DNA from: Phycisphaerae bacterium
GTDB taxonomy: Bacteria > Planctomycetota > Phycisphaerae > UBA1845 > UTPLA1
Assembly: GCA_016935885.1 (NCBI GenBank)
Contig: JAFGQA010000496.1
Span: forward strand, 1 to 18,313
Length of the DNA: 18,313 nucleotides
Direction: 5' to 3'
Position 1 is the stretch's first letter, and each line of letters starts with the position of its first letter. This document shows positions 1-6,951 of the stretch, in pieces. The notes beneath the pieces are model-generated. The model saw only the letters and a list, made by a program, of their open reading frames with translations. It did not search any database and was not told the DNA's origin. Position numbers and translations under genes: made by a program.

Positions 1-1
1 A

Positions 2-652
2 ACGTACGGGTGGTTTACAAGGTCAGCCCCTCCCCTTTTGACAACAGCCCAGACCGAGGCATTATGCAACATTGTAGGAGGCGTGATCTCACCGCTGCTG
101 GCCAATCTCACCATGCGTCGGTTCGTATTGGGTTGGAAGATGCTGGGCCACGAGGCTCGTCTTGGTGCTTGCATCGTCAACTATGCCGACGACTTCGTGA
201 TTCTGTGTCGCGGGACGGCCGGTCACGCCGCAACCGCGATGCGGGAGATGATGACGCGATTGAAGCTGACGGTGAACGAGAGCAAGACGCGGATCTGCCG
301 CGTGCCGGGTGAGTCGTTCGACTTCCCGGGTTACACCATCGGCCGGTGTTATTCGACGCAAACGGGCCGCGTCTATATTGGCACGCGTCCGTCGCGGACG
401 CGGATCAAGCATCTATGCGGCCTGATCCGTGAGGTGACCCGTCGCCAATGGACGCTCTTGGAGACTGCGGACCGGGTGGAACGCCTGAACCGGATGCTGA
501 TCGGTTGGTCACCCGTGGGAGGGGAGTACGGCGTCATTCCACGCGAATTGACGCTGCCGGGCGTCAGGGCGTTTGGTTCTTTCGGGCGGCAGCATTCGTC
601 ACGACAACCCAGTCGTGATCGTCCGGACCGACCGGATCGCGATCGATGCTGA
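2..652 (+). pseudogene. Group II intron reverse transcriptase/maturase, 3' fragment, broken at both ends
   Basis: The frame is open from the left edge. It encodes the end of the RT palm: GGVISPLLANL at about nt 77-109, then the catalytic YADD motif (nt 182-193) in the context VNYADDFVILCRG, followed by LTVNESKTRI, FDFPGYTIG and LNRMLIGW, which are typical of bacterial group II intron RTs of the LtrA type. Two things mark decay. Residues before GGVISP (ALCNIV) do not match the expected G-x-P-Q motif. Family resemblance also stops after LNRMLIGW (about nt 508), where intact proteins continue with the rest of the maturase/thumb domain. The last 29 codons overlap the convergent glycosyltransferase gene and look non-homologous. 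No intron domain V was confidently found, so this is probably a truncated, inactive relic. The upstream part lies outside the window, so an intact 5' half cannot be excluded. Confidence 0.75.
549..566 (-). terminator. Small hairpin overlapping the glycosyltransferase stop codon
   Basis: TGACGC and GCGTCA form a 6-bp stem around a 6-nt loop, and the minus-strand stop codon TGA is part of the stem. There is no U-tract, so the role as a terminator is a guess. It lies at the junction with the RT fragment. Confidence 0.25.
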
Positions 653-2480
653 ACAGCTCTCGGGCGTGAGGATGAAAGACCGACGTGAACAAGTGTAGCT
701 GACCGCGCTGGAACACGACCTGGACGGGCTCGGCCCGTTCGAGCAGCGCGGATAACCTCTCGGCCGCGATCATGCAAAGGCCGTCGCGGTCAACCGCATC
801 TCCCTCCTCGGCGATCAACTTGTAGAAATCGACAACCTGCCGCACAGGCCGCCCACCGTAGAAGACGACCCGGCCGTCCGGACGGTTGCCGGCCCAATAG
901 AGCGGGGTATCGGCGGGTATGCCGGCGTGATTCGCTTGACGCGCCAGTGCCGCTGCATCGTTTGCGTTTCCAAGCGATGGCCCGAGGAAACACCACACGA
1001 CTGTGAAGACGAAGACCGAGTTACAGCCGACGATGCAGAAGCTCCACTTGCGGTGGGTCAAGAGGAACAGAACGCAGGCCAACACGATGCCAAGAACCGC
1101 GAGCCCGGCACAGATCACCACACCCCAGGCAACCCGGCCGTGGAGCGTCCATGGGTACTTGTCCTCGATGACGAAGCTACCCACGATACATGCCACCAGG
1201 ACCCCAATGACGACGGTCTTGACTGCGGCCCTGACACGATGAGGACGGGGAGCCGGGTCTTCGAAGAACAGGCGTTCCAGAACGGGAGCCAGCAGCAGCA
1301 CGCAACCCGGTAGCACGGGCAAGATGTAGTACGGCTTCTTGAAACTCATCACCGACAAAATGACAAAGCCCACGATCACCCAGTACCACACATAGGTCAG
1401 CGGTTTTGTTGCATTTCGCCGATGGCCCCGACGAAACGGGCTGATCAGGGCCTCGGGGAGAGACAGGCACCACGGAATGAGCATCCCGAAGAGGATCGGA
1501 ACGTAGTACAGATAGCGGCCGGCACTGCTGCCCGGGTAGTCGCCTCGAGCACGGTCCAAGTACTCATACGACCACAGCGACCACGCGCAGGGCTCGCGCC
1601 GCGCAACCCAGATCATCCACGGTAGAAATAACAGAAGAAACAGTGGCAGACCCCACCACAAACCGAGTTGACTCAGCGAGCGGCGTAAGCCAGGCAAGAT
1701 CTTGCGCATGCCGAGACGCGCAGCCCGCGGGATCACGGACGGCCCACCCGCTGCCACCAATCGAGTCGGCTGACCACACCACCACCAGACTGCGATCGGG
1801 AGGGCGACTACCGGCAAAGGCATCGGTCCCTTTGCGAGCATCGCCAGACCCAGAGCAATGTAGAACCGAACCTGGTGAGCGAGTTGCCGCCGCTTTGTCT
1901 TCGCCTGTCTCGACCACCAGAACTCGGCAAAGGCCCACGTGCAGAACAGTGTCAGCAGCGCTTCCGCCGTCGCGTTGAGGGCATACAGCATTGATCCGAC
2001 CGTCGTAGCGTAGACGAAGGCGGCGATTTGAGCCGTACGGCGTTCAAACATCGCACGGGCAAGCGTGAAGACGATCCAGATGGTCAGAGCGGTGGCCAGT
2101 AGTGAGGGCATGCGCGCGACGAATTCCGTGACCGGCAGACCGGTGGCGCTGTCGTTTGGCAGGAAGCTTCCCAATACGGCTGACAGCCAGGGCGAGAGCG
2201 GGGGCTTCACCAGAAAAGGCGTATCCAGGTAGTGGGGGACAAGCCACTCTCCCGTCGCAAGTGTCTGTCGAGCGATCTGTGCGACGATGACTTCGTGGTC
2301 GCCGAGACGTGGGCCGGCCGCCAACATCACCAGCCCGAGTAGCCCCCATCCGATGAGCAGCAGGCGCACGGAGCATCTCGTCTGCACGACGCGCGGTTGC
2401 TCGATGCTGGGCGTTCGCTCCACTGCGGTCAGGCCGCCCGATTGCTGCCGTGCCCCCGCTCGCCTGTTCGTGTCCTCCAT
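564..2480 (-). CDS. ArnT/PMT-type membrane glycosyltransferase (GT39-like, GT-C fold)
   Basis: This 638-residue polytopic inner-membrane protein is predicted to transfer a sugar from a polyprenyl-phosphate donor to an envelope acceptor. After a 38-residue cytoplasmic tail and a first membrane segment (about 38-57) comes the first periplasmic loop. It carries the acidic motif GDHE (60-63), the helix VIVAQIARQTLATGEWLVPH, and LVKPPLSPWL (90-99), which match the catalytic-loop signature of ArnT-like enzymes. Many Trp/Leu-rich membrane segments follow to about residue 490. A soluble C-terminal periplasmic domain of about 140 residues ends the protein. The start is ATG with a strong GGGGGGA ribosome site seven or so bases upstream. 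The KAS III-like gene ends 13 bp upstream, so the two are probably cotranscribed. The acceptor is unknown: lipid A, another lipid, or protein are all possible. The family call is solid; the substrate is not. Confidence 0.85.
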   Translation of the reverse strand: MEDTNRRAGARQQSGGLTAVERTPSIEQPRVVQTRCSVRLLLIGWGLLGLVMLAAGPRLGDHEVIVAQIARQTLATGEWLVPHYLDTPFLVKPPLSPWLSAVLGSFLPNDSATGLPVTEFVARMPSLLATALTIWIVFTLARAMFERRTAQIAAFVYATTVGSMLYALNATAEALLTLFCTWAFAEFWWSRQAKTKRRQLAHQVRFYIALGLAMLAKGPMPLPVVALPIAVWWWCGQPTRLVAAGGPSVIPRAARLGMRKILPGLRRSLSQLGLWWGLPLFLLLFLPWMIWVARREPCAWSLWSYEYLDRARGDYPGSSAGRYLYYVPILFGMLIPWCLSLPEALISPFRRGHRRNATKPLTYVWYWVIVGFVILSVMSFKKPYYILPVLPGCVLLLAPVLERLFFEDPAPRPHRVRAAVKTVVIGVLVACIVGSFVIEDKYPWTLHGRVAWGVVICAGLAVLGIVLACVLFLLTHRKWSFCIVGCNSVFVFTVVWCFLGPSLGNANDAAALARQANHAGIPADTPLYWAGNRPDGRVVFYGGRPVRQVVDFYKLIAEEGDAVDRDGLCMIAAERLSALLERAEPVQVVFQRGQLHLFTSVFHPHARELFSIDRDPVGPDDHDWVVVTNAAARKNQTP

Positions 2481-2493
2481 GTTTCCCCCCGAT

Positions 2494-3606
2494 CTACCAT
2501 CGAACGGCGAAGCCGGCCGTCATCCACTTGCTGGACTCGACGGCGTGAACGACGGCCGTCTGGCCCGGTTGCAACTCACCAGAGCGCGCCATTTCGTCCA
2601 AGTGCACCAATGTGGCGGCTCCGCCGACGTATCCGTGAGGCGCACTTCGGAACTTGATTTGGTCGGTTGTGATGCGCAGCTCGTCCAGAAAGGCGGGAAT
2701 GTGGTCTTGGTAGAGCTGAAGCGTCGGAATGGAGACGATGTAGTGGTCGATCGTGCTTGAATCGACGTCGAGCTTCTCGAGCATCCGCACAATGCCCTGC
2801 AACAGCAGCGGCGCGGCCATGTCGTTCACGGCCGTGAAGTCCTGCCACAGGTGATGACCGCCGTTTTCGTAGAACTGTAAGAATTGGTGATCGGCCGGCA
2901 GCAGGTCGGTCGCGCCCCCGGCCTTCATTCCGGCCGGCCGGCCCGCTCCAACGGATTCGACGAACGTGCCAAGCACCAAGTGTCCGTCCGGTCCGTCGTT
3001 GCCTGCCCGAAGCGTGACAGCGCCGGCACCATCAGCGAGGATCCATCGCAACGCCGCGTGGACCTTCTCCACCTTTGGCTGGTTGAAATAGCAGCTTCGC
3101 AGGTAGAGCGACGACAACTGGCTATAGCAAACGAGGGCCGTGCGATACCGGCCACAGCGCATGGCGTCGTAGGCGATTTGGATGCTCTTGCCAACACCAG
3201 AGCAATTGGAGTGGATTTCCATCTCCGCACAGGACGGAATGCCGAGGCGCTCCTGAAGCAACGTGCTGGTGGGCGGGCAATGCTGGTCGCAGAAAGGGCA
3301 GGACAGGAGGAGCAGGTCGATTCCTTGCGGCTCCAGACCCGCCACGTCCATCGCACTTCGCCCAGCGATTTCAGCCATACTGCTGAAGTTGTGCGTCAGG
3401 TCGCCGGTGTCGGGATCGATGGCCAAGTGACGCGCCTGGATGCCACCTCGATCCAGCATCCGCTTGCCGAGGTTCTGGACAAAGCTCTGCGTCTTACGTG
3501 GGGCTCGGTCAAGTGTGCCGAGAATCGCTTCCACCTCCTCGTTGGGGATCGGCGGACCGGGCAGGTAGCTGCCCGTTCCCACGATTCTGACCGGCAAGAA
3601 CGACAT
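2494..3606 (-). CDS. Ketoacyl-ACP synthase III-like protein (FabH/OleA fold) with altered active site
   Basis: This 370-residue protein has thiolase-fold KAS III features: the N-terminal IVGTGSYLPGPPIPNEE, the RGGIQARHLA stretch (53-62), SSMAEIAGRSAMDVAG, and the nucleophile motif EIHSNCSGVGKSIQIA with the presumed catalytic Cys135. The C-terminal block LDEMARSGELQPGQTAVV aligns with the FabH end. At the place of the FabH His (VPHQAN) it has IVSIPTLQL, and at the place of the Asn (HGNTSAAS) it has HGYVGGAA. Two of the three canonical catalytic residues are therefore replaced. A Cys-rich SCPFCDQHC (102-110) is also unusual. The start ATG has AAGGGA five bases upstream. It leads a minus-strand unit with the glycosyltransferase. 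It may be a non-decarboxylating acyl condensing or acyltransferring enzyme for an unusual lipid; the exact reaction cannot be read from the sequence. Confidence 0.85.
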   Translation of the reverse strand: MSFLPVRIVGTGSYLPGPPIPNEEVEAILGTLDRAPRKTQSFVQNLGKRMLDRGGIQARHLAIDPDTGDLTHNFSSMAEIAGRSAMDVAGLEPQGIDLLLLSCPFCDQHCPPTSTLLQERLGIPSCAEMEIHSNCSGVGKSIQIAYDAMRCGRYRTALVCYSQLSSLYLRSCYFNQPKVEKVHAALRWILADGAGAVTLRAGNDGPDGHLVLGTFVESVGAGRPAGMKAGGATDLLPADHQFLQFYENGGHHLWQDFTAVNDMAAPLLLQGIVRMLEKLDVDSSTIDHYIVSIPTLQLYQDHIPAFLDELRITTDQIKFRSAPHGYVGGAATLVHLDEMARSGELQPGQTAVVHAVESSKWMTAGFAVRW

Positions 3607-4193
3607 ATAGTCCCTTGTGGTGCCGCTCCGAAGCCAACGACCGGGAGGGGCCGACCCAAGTGCGGCAGGGTACGGACACCCGCGCTATCAGTCAGATGAT
3701 GATTGCACGCCTTGCGAGGCTGGCCATGTCCTACGCCTCGAGGCGCGTGCACTGTCGCGGGCCAAACCTCTCTCTCTGCACTGGCTGGCACGTACACCAA
3801 TCACACCGCTCGCAGCCAATGTCTCAAGTCGAAGACCATGCTCAGCGTAGCGGTCACGTATGGCACCGCCATTACAGCCACATGAAAAACCTGTCATGAT
3901 TCATGTGCCGCCCGCACTGGTTTGGCGGGTCGAGTCGCGTTTCAGAACCCTGTGTGGCATCGGCGTCTCGTGTGTCATCGGCGTCTCGCCGGTGGTTTTC
4001 ACGGTCGGAACGGCGTTTCCGAACCGCTGCTTTCCCTCTTACCACGGGCTGCTATGTCAGGTGGGTCCGTGACAGTCTGGGCGGGTGCCACTGGCAGCTT
4101 GCCTGCCAGTGCGTATGCCCCCGCGCCCACCAGAGAGACCGCACGGGCGGACAAGCCGCCCGCCGCACCCAGAATCGAATGCCGCCGGAAGTG
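3607..4193. other. Gene-free spacer with two repeat elements
   Basis: This stretch lies between the 3' end of the kinase gene and the 5' end of the KAS III-like gene, both on the minus strand. No credible coding frame was found; the short frames here are low-complexity shadows. The right half is repeat material (type A from about 3952, type B from 4063). The left part (3607-3950) must hold the promoter of the KAS III unit, but no convincing -35/-10 pair stands out. An inverted repeat, CACATGA/TCATGTG, lies at about 3879-3907. Confidence 0.7.
3952..4052 (+). mobile_element. Type A miniature inverted-repeat element, copy 1 (left end decayed)
   Basis: It shares the core GCCGGTGGTTTTCACGGTC, then AACGGCGTTTCCGA and the right end ACCACGGGCTGC followed by TA (4053-4054), with copies at 6453-6552 (inverted) and 7461-7560. 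An 18-bp tandem duplication, TGTGGCATCGGCGTCTCG, occupies 3953-3970 and 3971-3988 with one mismatch. It duplicates half of the internal hairpin. The left terminal inverted repeat expected near 3934 is not recognisable. Confidence 0.6.
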
Positions 4194-4203
4194 TCACGGA
4201 CCC
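4063..4203 (+). mobile_element. Type B miniature inverted-repeat element, copy 1 (141 bp)
   Basis: The left end is GGGTCCGTGACAGT (4063-4076). The right end AGTGTCACGGACCC (4190-4203) is its reverse complement with one mismatch. Inside is a perfect hairpin, CACTGGCAG-cttgc-CTGCCAGTG (4089-4111). It has no coding capacity. The right terminal repeat contains the stop codon TGA (read on the minus strand) of the histidine kinase gene. No target-site duplication is obvious. Confidence 0.65.
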
Positions 4204-5663
4204 TGTCCGGTCGCGGCTGGCGCGCTGCTGTTGACCGGCAGAAGAACCGTGACCATTGTGCCGTGGCCCAGGCGACTCTCGATGTCGATGTTGCCGCCGT
4301 GGGCTTCCACGATCGACCGACATATTGGCAGACCCAGGCCGACGCCGCGCTCACCGCCACGGGAACGGGCGCGATCTACCCGGTAGAACCGGTCGAAGAT
4401 GTGCGGCAGATCTTCCGCAGGTATCCCCGGCCCTGAGTCGGATACCGTGATGCGTGCCAAGCCGTTGGCACGATTCAAGGAGACATCGATGCGACCTCGG
4501 CCGTTCATGTACTTGACGGCGTTGTCGAGGAGATTGCTCAGCACCTGCCGGACGCGCTCCTTGTCGGCCCAGATCGCGACCCGCTCGCACTCGCCAAGCC
4601 TCAATGCGAGGGTGTGATCCGCCGCAAAGGGTGCATAGAGATCCACCATCTCCTCGATGGTCTTGTCGAGTTCCAGTCGCTCGGGACGGAGGATGGCCTC
4701 GCCGGCATCCAGCCGTGCGAGCAGCAACAGGTCCTCCGCGATGCGGGCGAGATGATCGTATTGTTGGATGCTCTCTTCGATGGCCTGACGCATGGCGCCT
4801 GGGTCCTGGTCGCTTGCCAGCGTCACCTCGGCGTTGCCGCGCAGGGCGGCCAGCGGTGTCCTCAACTCATGCGCGGCATCCGCGGTGAACTGCTGCATGC
4901 GGCGGAATTGACTCTCGATTCGAGACAACATGGCGTTCAGGGTTTCGGCGAGACGGTCCAACTCGTCCCCGTTGCCCGAGCGCGTCAACCGTCGCGAGAG
5001 ATTGCCAGCGCCCAATTGCCGGGCGGTTTCCGTCATCAAGTGGACCGGACGCAAACTCCGCCGGGCCAGTATGCGCCCGCCGATGAGCGAGAGCACAGCC
5101 GCGACGAGCATCGCGGCCACACAAACCTCGCGGAACGTCGCCAACGAGGCGGCGACCCGATCAAGGGCATACGTGGCCTGCGCCACACACAGCTTGCCGT
5201 CGCGCAACCGCGTCCATTGGCTGCACACGCGCACCGAGTGCGGCGGACAGGACAACGCGAGCGTCTCGAACCACGGCGCGCCCGCGGCGTGTTCTGCAGA
5301 TTGCAGGAGCGCCTGGGGATCCGGCAGCCGATCGTCCGGATTACTGGTCACCATCAACCGGCCGTCGGCGTCGAGAAGGCGAAACGTCAGGTCGCCACGA
5401 AGGCGGCTGCCGAGTTCTCGTCGAATCTCCCCTTCAATCTCGTCGAGATCGTCGTCCTCCTCCCCCACGAGGATCGCGCAGAACTCCTGGACCTCACCTT
5501 CGATGAAGCCGTCCACCTCGCGATGGAGCGAGAAACGCACGCCCACGTACAGCAGCACGCAAACCAGTGCGCAGACAAACAGGGTGATCAGTGTGCCCCA
5601 GAGCGTGAGTCGCGCCCCGATCGTCGTCAGAAGGTGATTCCACTTACCCTGTTCCGAGGACAT
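4194..5663 (-). CDS. CusS-like sensor histidine kinase
   Basis: This 489-residue inner-membrane kinase would sense an envelope or metal signal and phosphorylate the adjacent regulator. Order of parts: first membrane segment (about 17-41); periplasmic domain (about 42-180) with a very acidic stretch EEDDDLDEIEGE (68-79) and three Cys; second membrane segment (about 181-199); HAMP region with RRSLRPV; H-box FTADAAHELRTPLAAL with the phospho-acceptor His265; N-box SNLLDNAVKY (376-385); G1 DSGPGIP; F-box HIFDRFYR; G2 GVGLGLPI. ATG at 5663 was chosen; it overlaps the regulator gene by 20 bp, and a GTG at 5675 is an alternative. The catalytic core is complete. The last residues and the stop codon come from the type B repeat end. 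The acidic sensor stretch fits cation sensing, but that is inference. Confidence 0.9.
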   Translation of the reverse strand: MSSEQGKWNHLLTTIGARLTLWGTLITLFVCALVCVLLYVGVRFSLHREVDGFIEGEVQEFCAILVGEEDDDLDEIEGEIRRELGSRLRGDLTFRLLDADGRLMVTSNPDDRLPDPQALLQSAEHAAGAPWFETLALSCPPHSVRVCSQWTRLRDGKLCVAQATYALDRVAASLATFREVCVAAMLVAAVLSLIGGRILARRSLRPVHLMTETARQLGAGNLSRRLTRSGNGDELDRLAETLNAMLSRIESQFRRMQQFTADAAHELRTPLAALRGNAEVTLASDQDPGAMRQAIEESIQQYDHLARIAEDLLLLARLDAGEAILRPERLELDKTIEEMVDLYAPFAADHTLALRLGECERVAIWADKERVRQVLSNLLDNAVKYMNGRGRIDVSLNRANGLARITVSDSGPGIPAEDLPHIFDRFYRVDRARSRGGERGVGLGLPICRSIVEAHGGNIDIESRLGHGTMVTVLLPVNSSAPAATGQGP

Positions 5664-6315
5664 ACCCGACACCACGCACCGTTCGGATCAAAGGAACGTC
5701 GAACCCGTTGTCGACCTTCTTACGCAGGCGGTTGATGTGTACGTCCACGACGTTCGTAAGTGGGTCGTAGTTCATGTCCCAGACCTTCTCGAGGATCATG
5801 GTCCTCGACAAGGCCTCTCCCGCGTGACGGGCCATATACTCCAGAAGCGCGAATTCCCGCGCCGACAAGTCGAGCCGCCTGCCGCCGCGATGCACCGTCC
5901 GCGTGACCACGTCCACACTCAGGTCTTTGACCTTGATCGGGTTCTCAGTTAGTACGGAACCGCGCCGCAGCAACGCCCGCATCCGTGCGAGCAACTCGGC
6001 GAAGCTGAACGGCTTGACCAGGTAGTCGTCCGCGCCCAGATCAAGGCCCCGGACGCGGTCGTCCACGCCGTCCCGGGCCGTCAGGCAGATCACGGCCGTG
6101 TGAACTTCGTGTTCCCGAAGATCGCGCAGGACGGCGAAGCCGTCTTTGCCGGGGAGCATGAGGTCGAGGACGATGACGTCGTAATGCCCCGTACGGGCCG
6201 CGTGACTGCCGTCGACGCCGTTCTCTGCCACGTCTACGGCATAGGACGCCTCGCGCAGGCCCTTCCTGAGGAAGGAAGCCACGCCAGGATCGTCTTCGAT
6301 CACCAGGACGCGCAT
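5644..6315 (-). CDS. OmpR/CusR-type response regulator
   Basis: This 223-residue cytoplasmic DNA-binding regulator is the partner of the kinase just downstream. The receiver domain (1-115) shows the acidic pair EDD (7-9), the phospho-acceptor Asp51 in VIVLDLMLPG, Thr79 and Lys101 in YLVKPF. The winged-helix domain (about 125-220) contains LSAREFALLEYMARH, VWDMNYDPLTNVVDVHINRLRKKVD-type recognition sequence and RTVRGVGYVLG, which is close to CusR/CopR regulators. The start is ATG at 6315 with GGGAG eight bases upstream. The frame is open further upstream to 6714, but that extension is translated repeat DNA and should not be annotated as protein. The gene overlaps the kinase gene, which indicates one transcript and translational coupling. 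Confidence 0.95.
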   Translation of the reverse strand: MRVLVIEDDPGVASFLRKGLREASYAVDVAENGVDGSHAARTGHYDVIVLDLMLPGKDGFAVLRDLREHEVHTAVICLTARDGVDDRVRGLDLGADDYLVKPFSFAELLARMRALLRRGSVLTENPIKVKDLSVDVVTRTVHRGGRRLDLSAREFALLEYMARHAGEALSRTMILEKVWDMNYDPLTNVVDVHINRLRKKVDNGFDVPLIRTVRGVGYVLGTG

Positions 6316-6402
6316 CGGCACTCTCCCGCGAGAGACAGGCTGTGCACTCCCGCTCACCGCTGTTGCGGTCGGCATTGCCAGTGTAATACGGAAATCAACG
6401 CG

Positions 6403-6417
6403 GCTCAACCTGCTCAA
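6403..6417. promoter_or_regulatory. Direct repeat upstream of the two-component system
   Basis: GCTCAA occurs twice with a 9-bp period (6403-6408, 6412-6417), about 90 bp upstream of the regulator start. Read on the minus strand it is TTGAGC-n3-TTGAGC. Tandem half-sites of this kind are used by OmpR-family regulators, so autoregulation is possible, but the repeat is short and could be chance. Confidence 0.2.
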
Positions 6418-6435
6418 ATGACCTACTCGCGTGCG

Positions 6436-6710
6436 GGGTCCGTGACAGTCTAGCAGCCCGTGGTAAAAGGGAAGACGGCGGATCGGAAACGCCGTTCCTG
6501 ACCGTGAAAACCACCGGCGAGACGCCGGTGCCACAGTCTTGCCACAGGCTGCTAGACCGGTGCCACTGGCAGCTTGTCTGCGTCCGGTGGGTGCCACTGG
6601 CAGCTTGCCTGCCAGTGTGGACGCCCCATGCAGCCACCGGAGAGATCGCATGGGCGTACAATCCGCCCGCGGCACGCAGAACCGGATGCGGCCGGAAGTG
6701 TCACAGACGC
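6436..6710 (+). mobile_element. Type B element, copy 2, interrupted by a type A element
   Basis: The left end GGGTCCGTGACAGT (6436-6449) is identical to copy 1. The right end AGTGTCACAGACGC (6697-6710) matches its inverse at 11 of 14 positions. The interior matches copy 1, including the hairpin CACTGGCAG-cttgc-CTGCCAGTG (6595-6617). A 31-bp-period partial duplication places another CACTGGCAG at 6564. Removing the 100-bp type A insertion, one TA and the 31-bp duplication leaves 142 bp, against 141 bp in copy 1. Confidence 0.65.
6453..6552 (-). mobile_element. Type A miniature inverted-repeat element, copy 2 (100 bp, nested)
   Basis: It is flanked by TA on both sides (6451-6452 and 6553-6554). 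Left terminus GCAGCCCGTGGTAA; right terminus TTGCCACAGGCTGC, an imperfect inverted repeat of it. It contains a perfect hairpin, CACCGGCG-aga-CGCCGGTG (6512-6530). Orientation is opposite to copies 1 and 3. No coding capacity. TA flanks are what Tc1/mariner/IS630-type transposases leave. Confidence 0.75.
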
Positions 6711-6905
6711 TCACGTGTGTGTCCGGGACTCATCCTCGGGCCGTGCGGGCCGAAGTCCGCAGCTCACGGATGATCGTGTACAGGAAAACAACACCGGATT
6801 CGCTACATAACGAACTTGTCATCTTGCATTCACCGTTCCGCCATGTGCCTACGGTATCGTGTCGTCCGATGCAACGTGTTCGAGATGAAACGAAACCGAG
6901 TCGCC
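6711..6905. other. Remaining divergent spacer, no gene seen
   Basis: Together with 6316-6435 this is the non-repeat part of the 636-bp gap between the divergent regulator and PepSY-like genes. No convincing coding frame was found. It must carry the promoter for the PepSY-like gene; no strong sigma-70 pair is evident. Confidence 0.5.
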
Positions 6906-6927
6906 CCGGATCACGCGCGTGATCCGG
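6906..6927. promoter_or_regulatory. Perfect 22-bp palindrome upstream of the PepSY-like gene
   Basis: Half-site CCGGATCACGC is followed directly by its exact reverse complement GCGTGATCCGG, with no spacer. It ends 24 bp before the ATG at 6952 and just before the ribosome site. It could be an operator for a dimeric repressor, or a hairpin in the mRNA leader that affects translation. The sequence does not separate these. Confidence 0.55.
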
Positions 6928-6951
6928 ACGCAAAACAAGAGGAGAATGGTC

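Noticed and set aside
1..30. ACGTACGGGTGG near the left edge as a group II intron domain V 3' strand
   Set aside because: It resembles the usual domain V end only over a few bases, would lie on the wrong side of the RT fragment, and no pairing strand is visible.
2884..3699. 271-residue plus-strand open frame
   Set aside because: It is antisense to the KAS III-like gene. No motif, and the composition is typical of a shadow frame.
4614..5735. 373-residue plus-strand open frame
   Set aside because: It is a shadow of the kinase and regulator genes, whose catalytic motifs are clear on the minus strand.
6316..6714. 133-residue N-terminal extension of the response regulator frame
   Set aside because: It is a translation of the type A and B repeat elements. 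The receiver domain begins exactly at the ATG at 6315, which has a good ribosome site.
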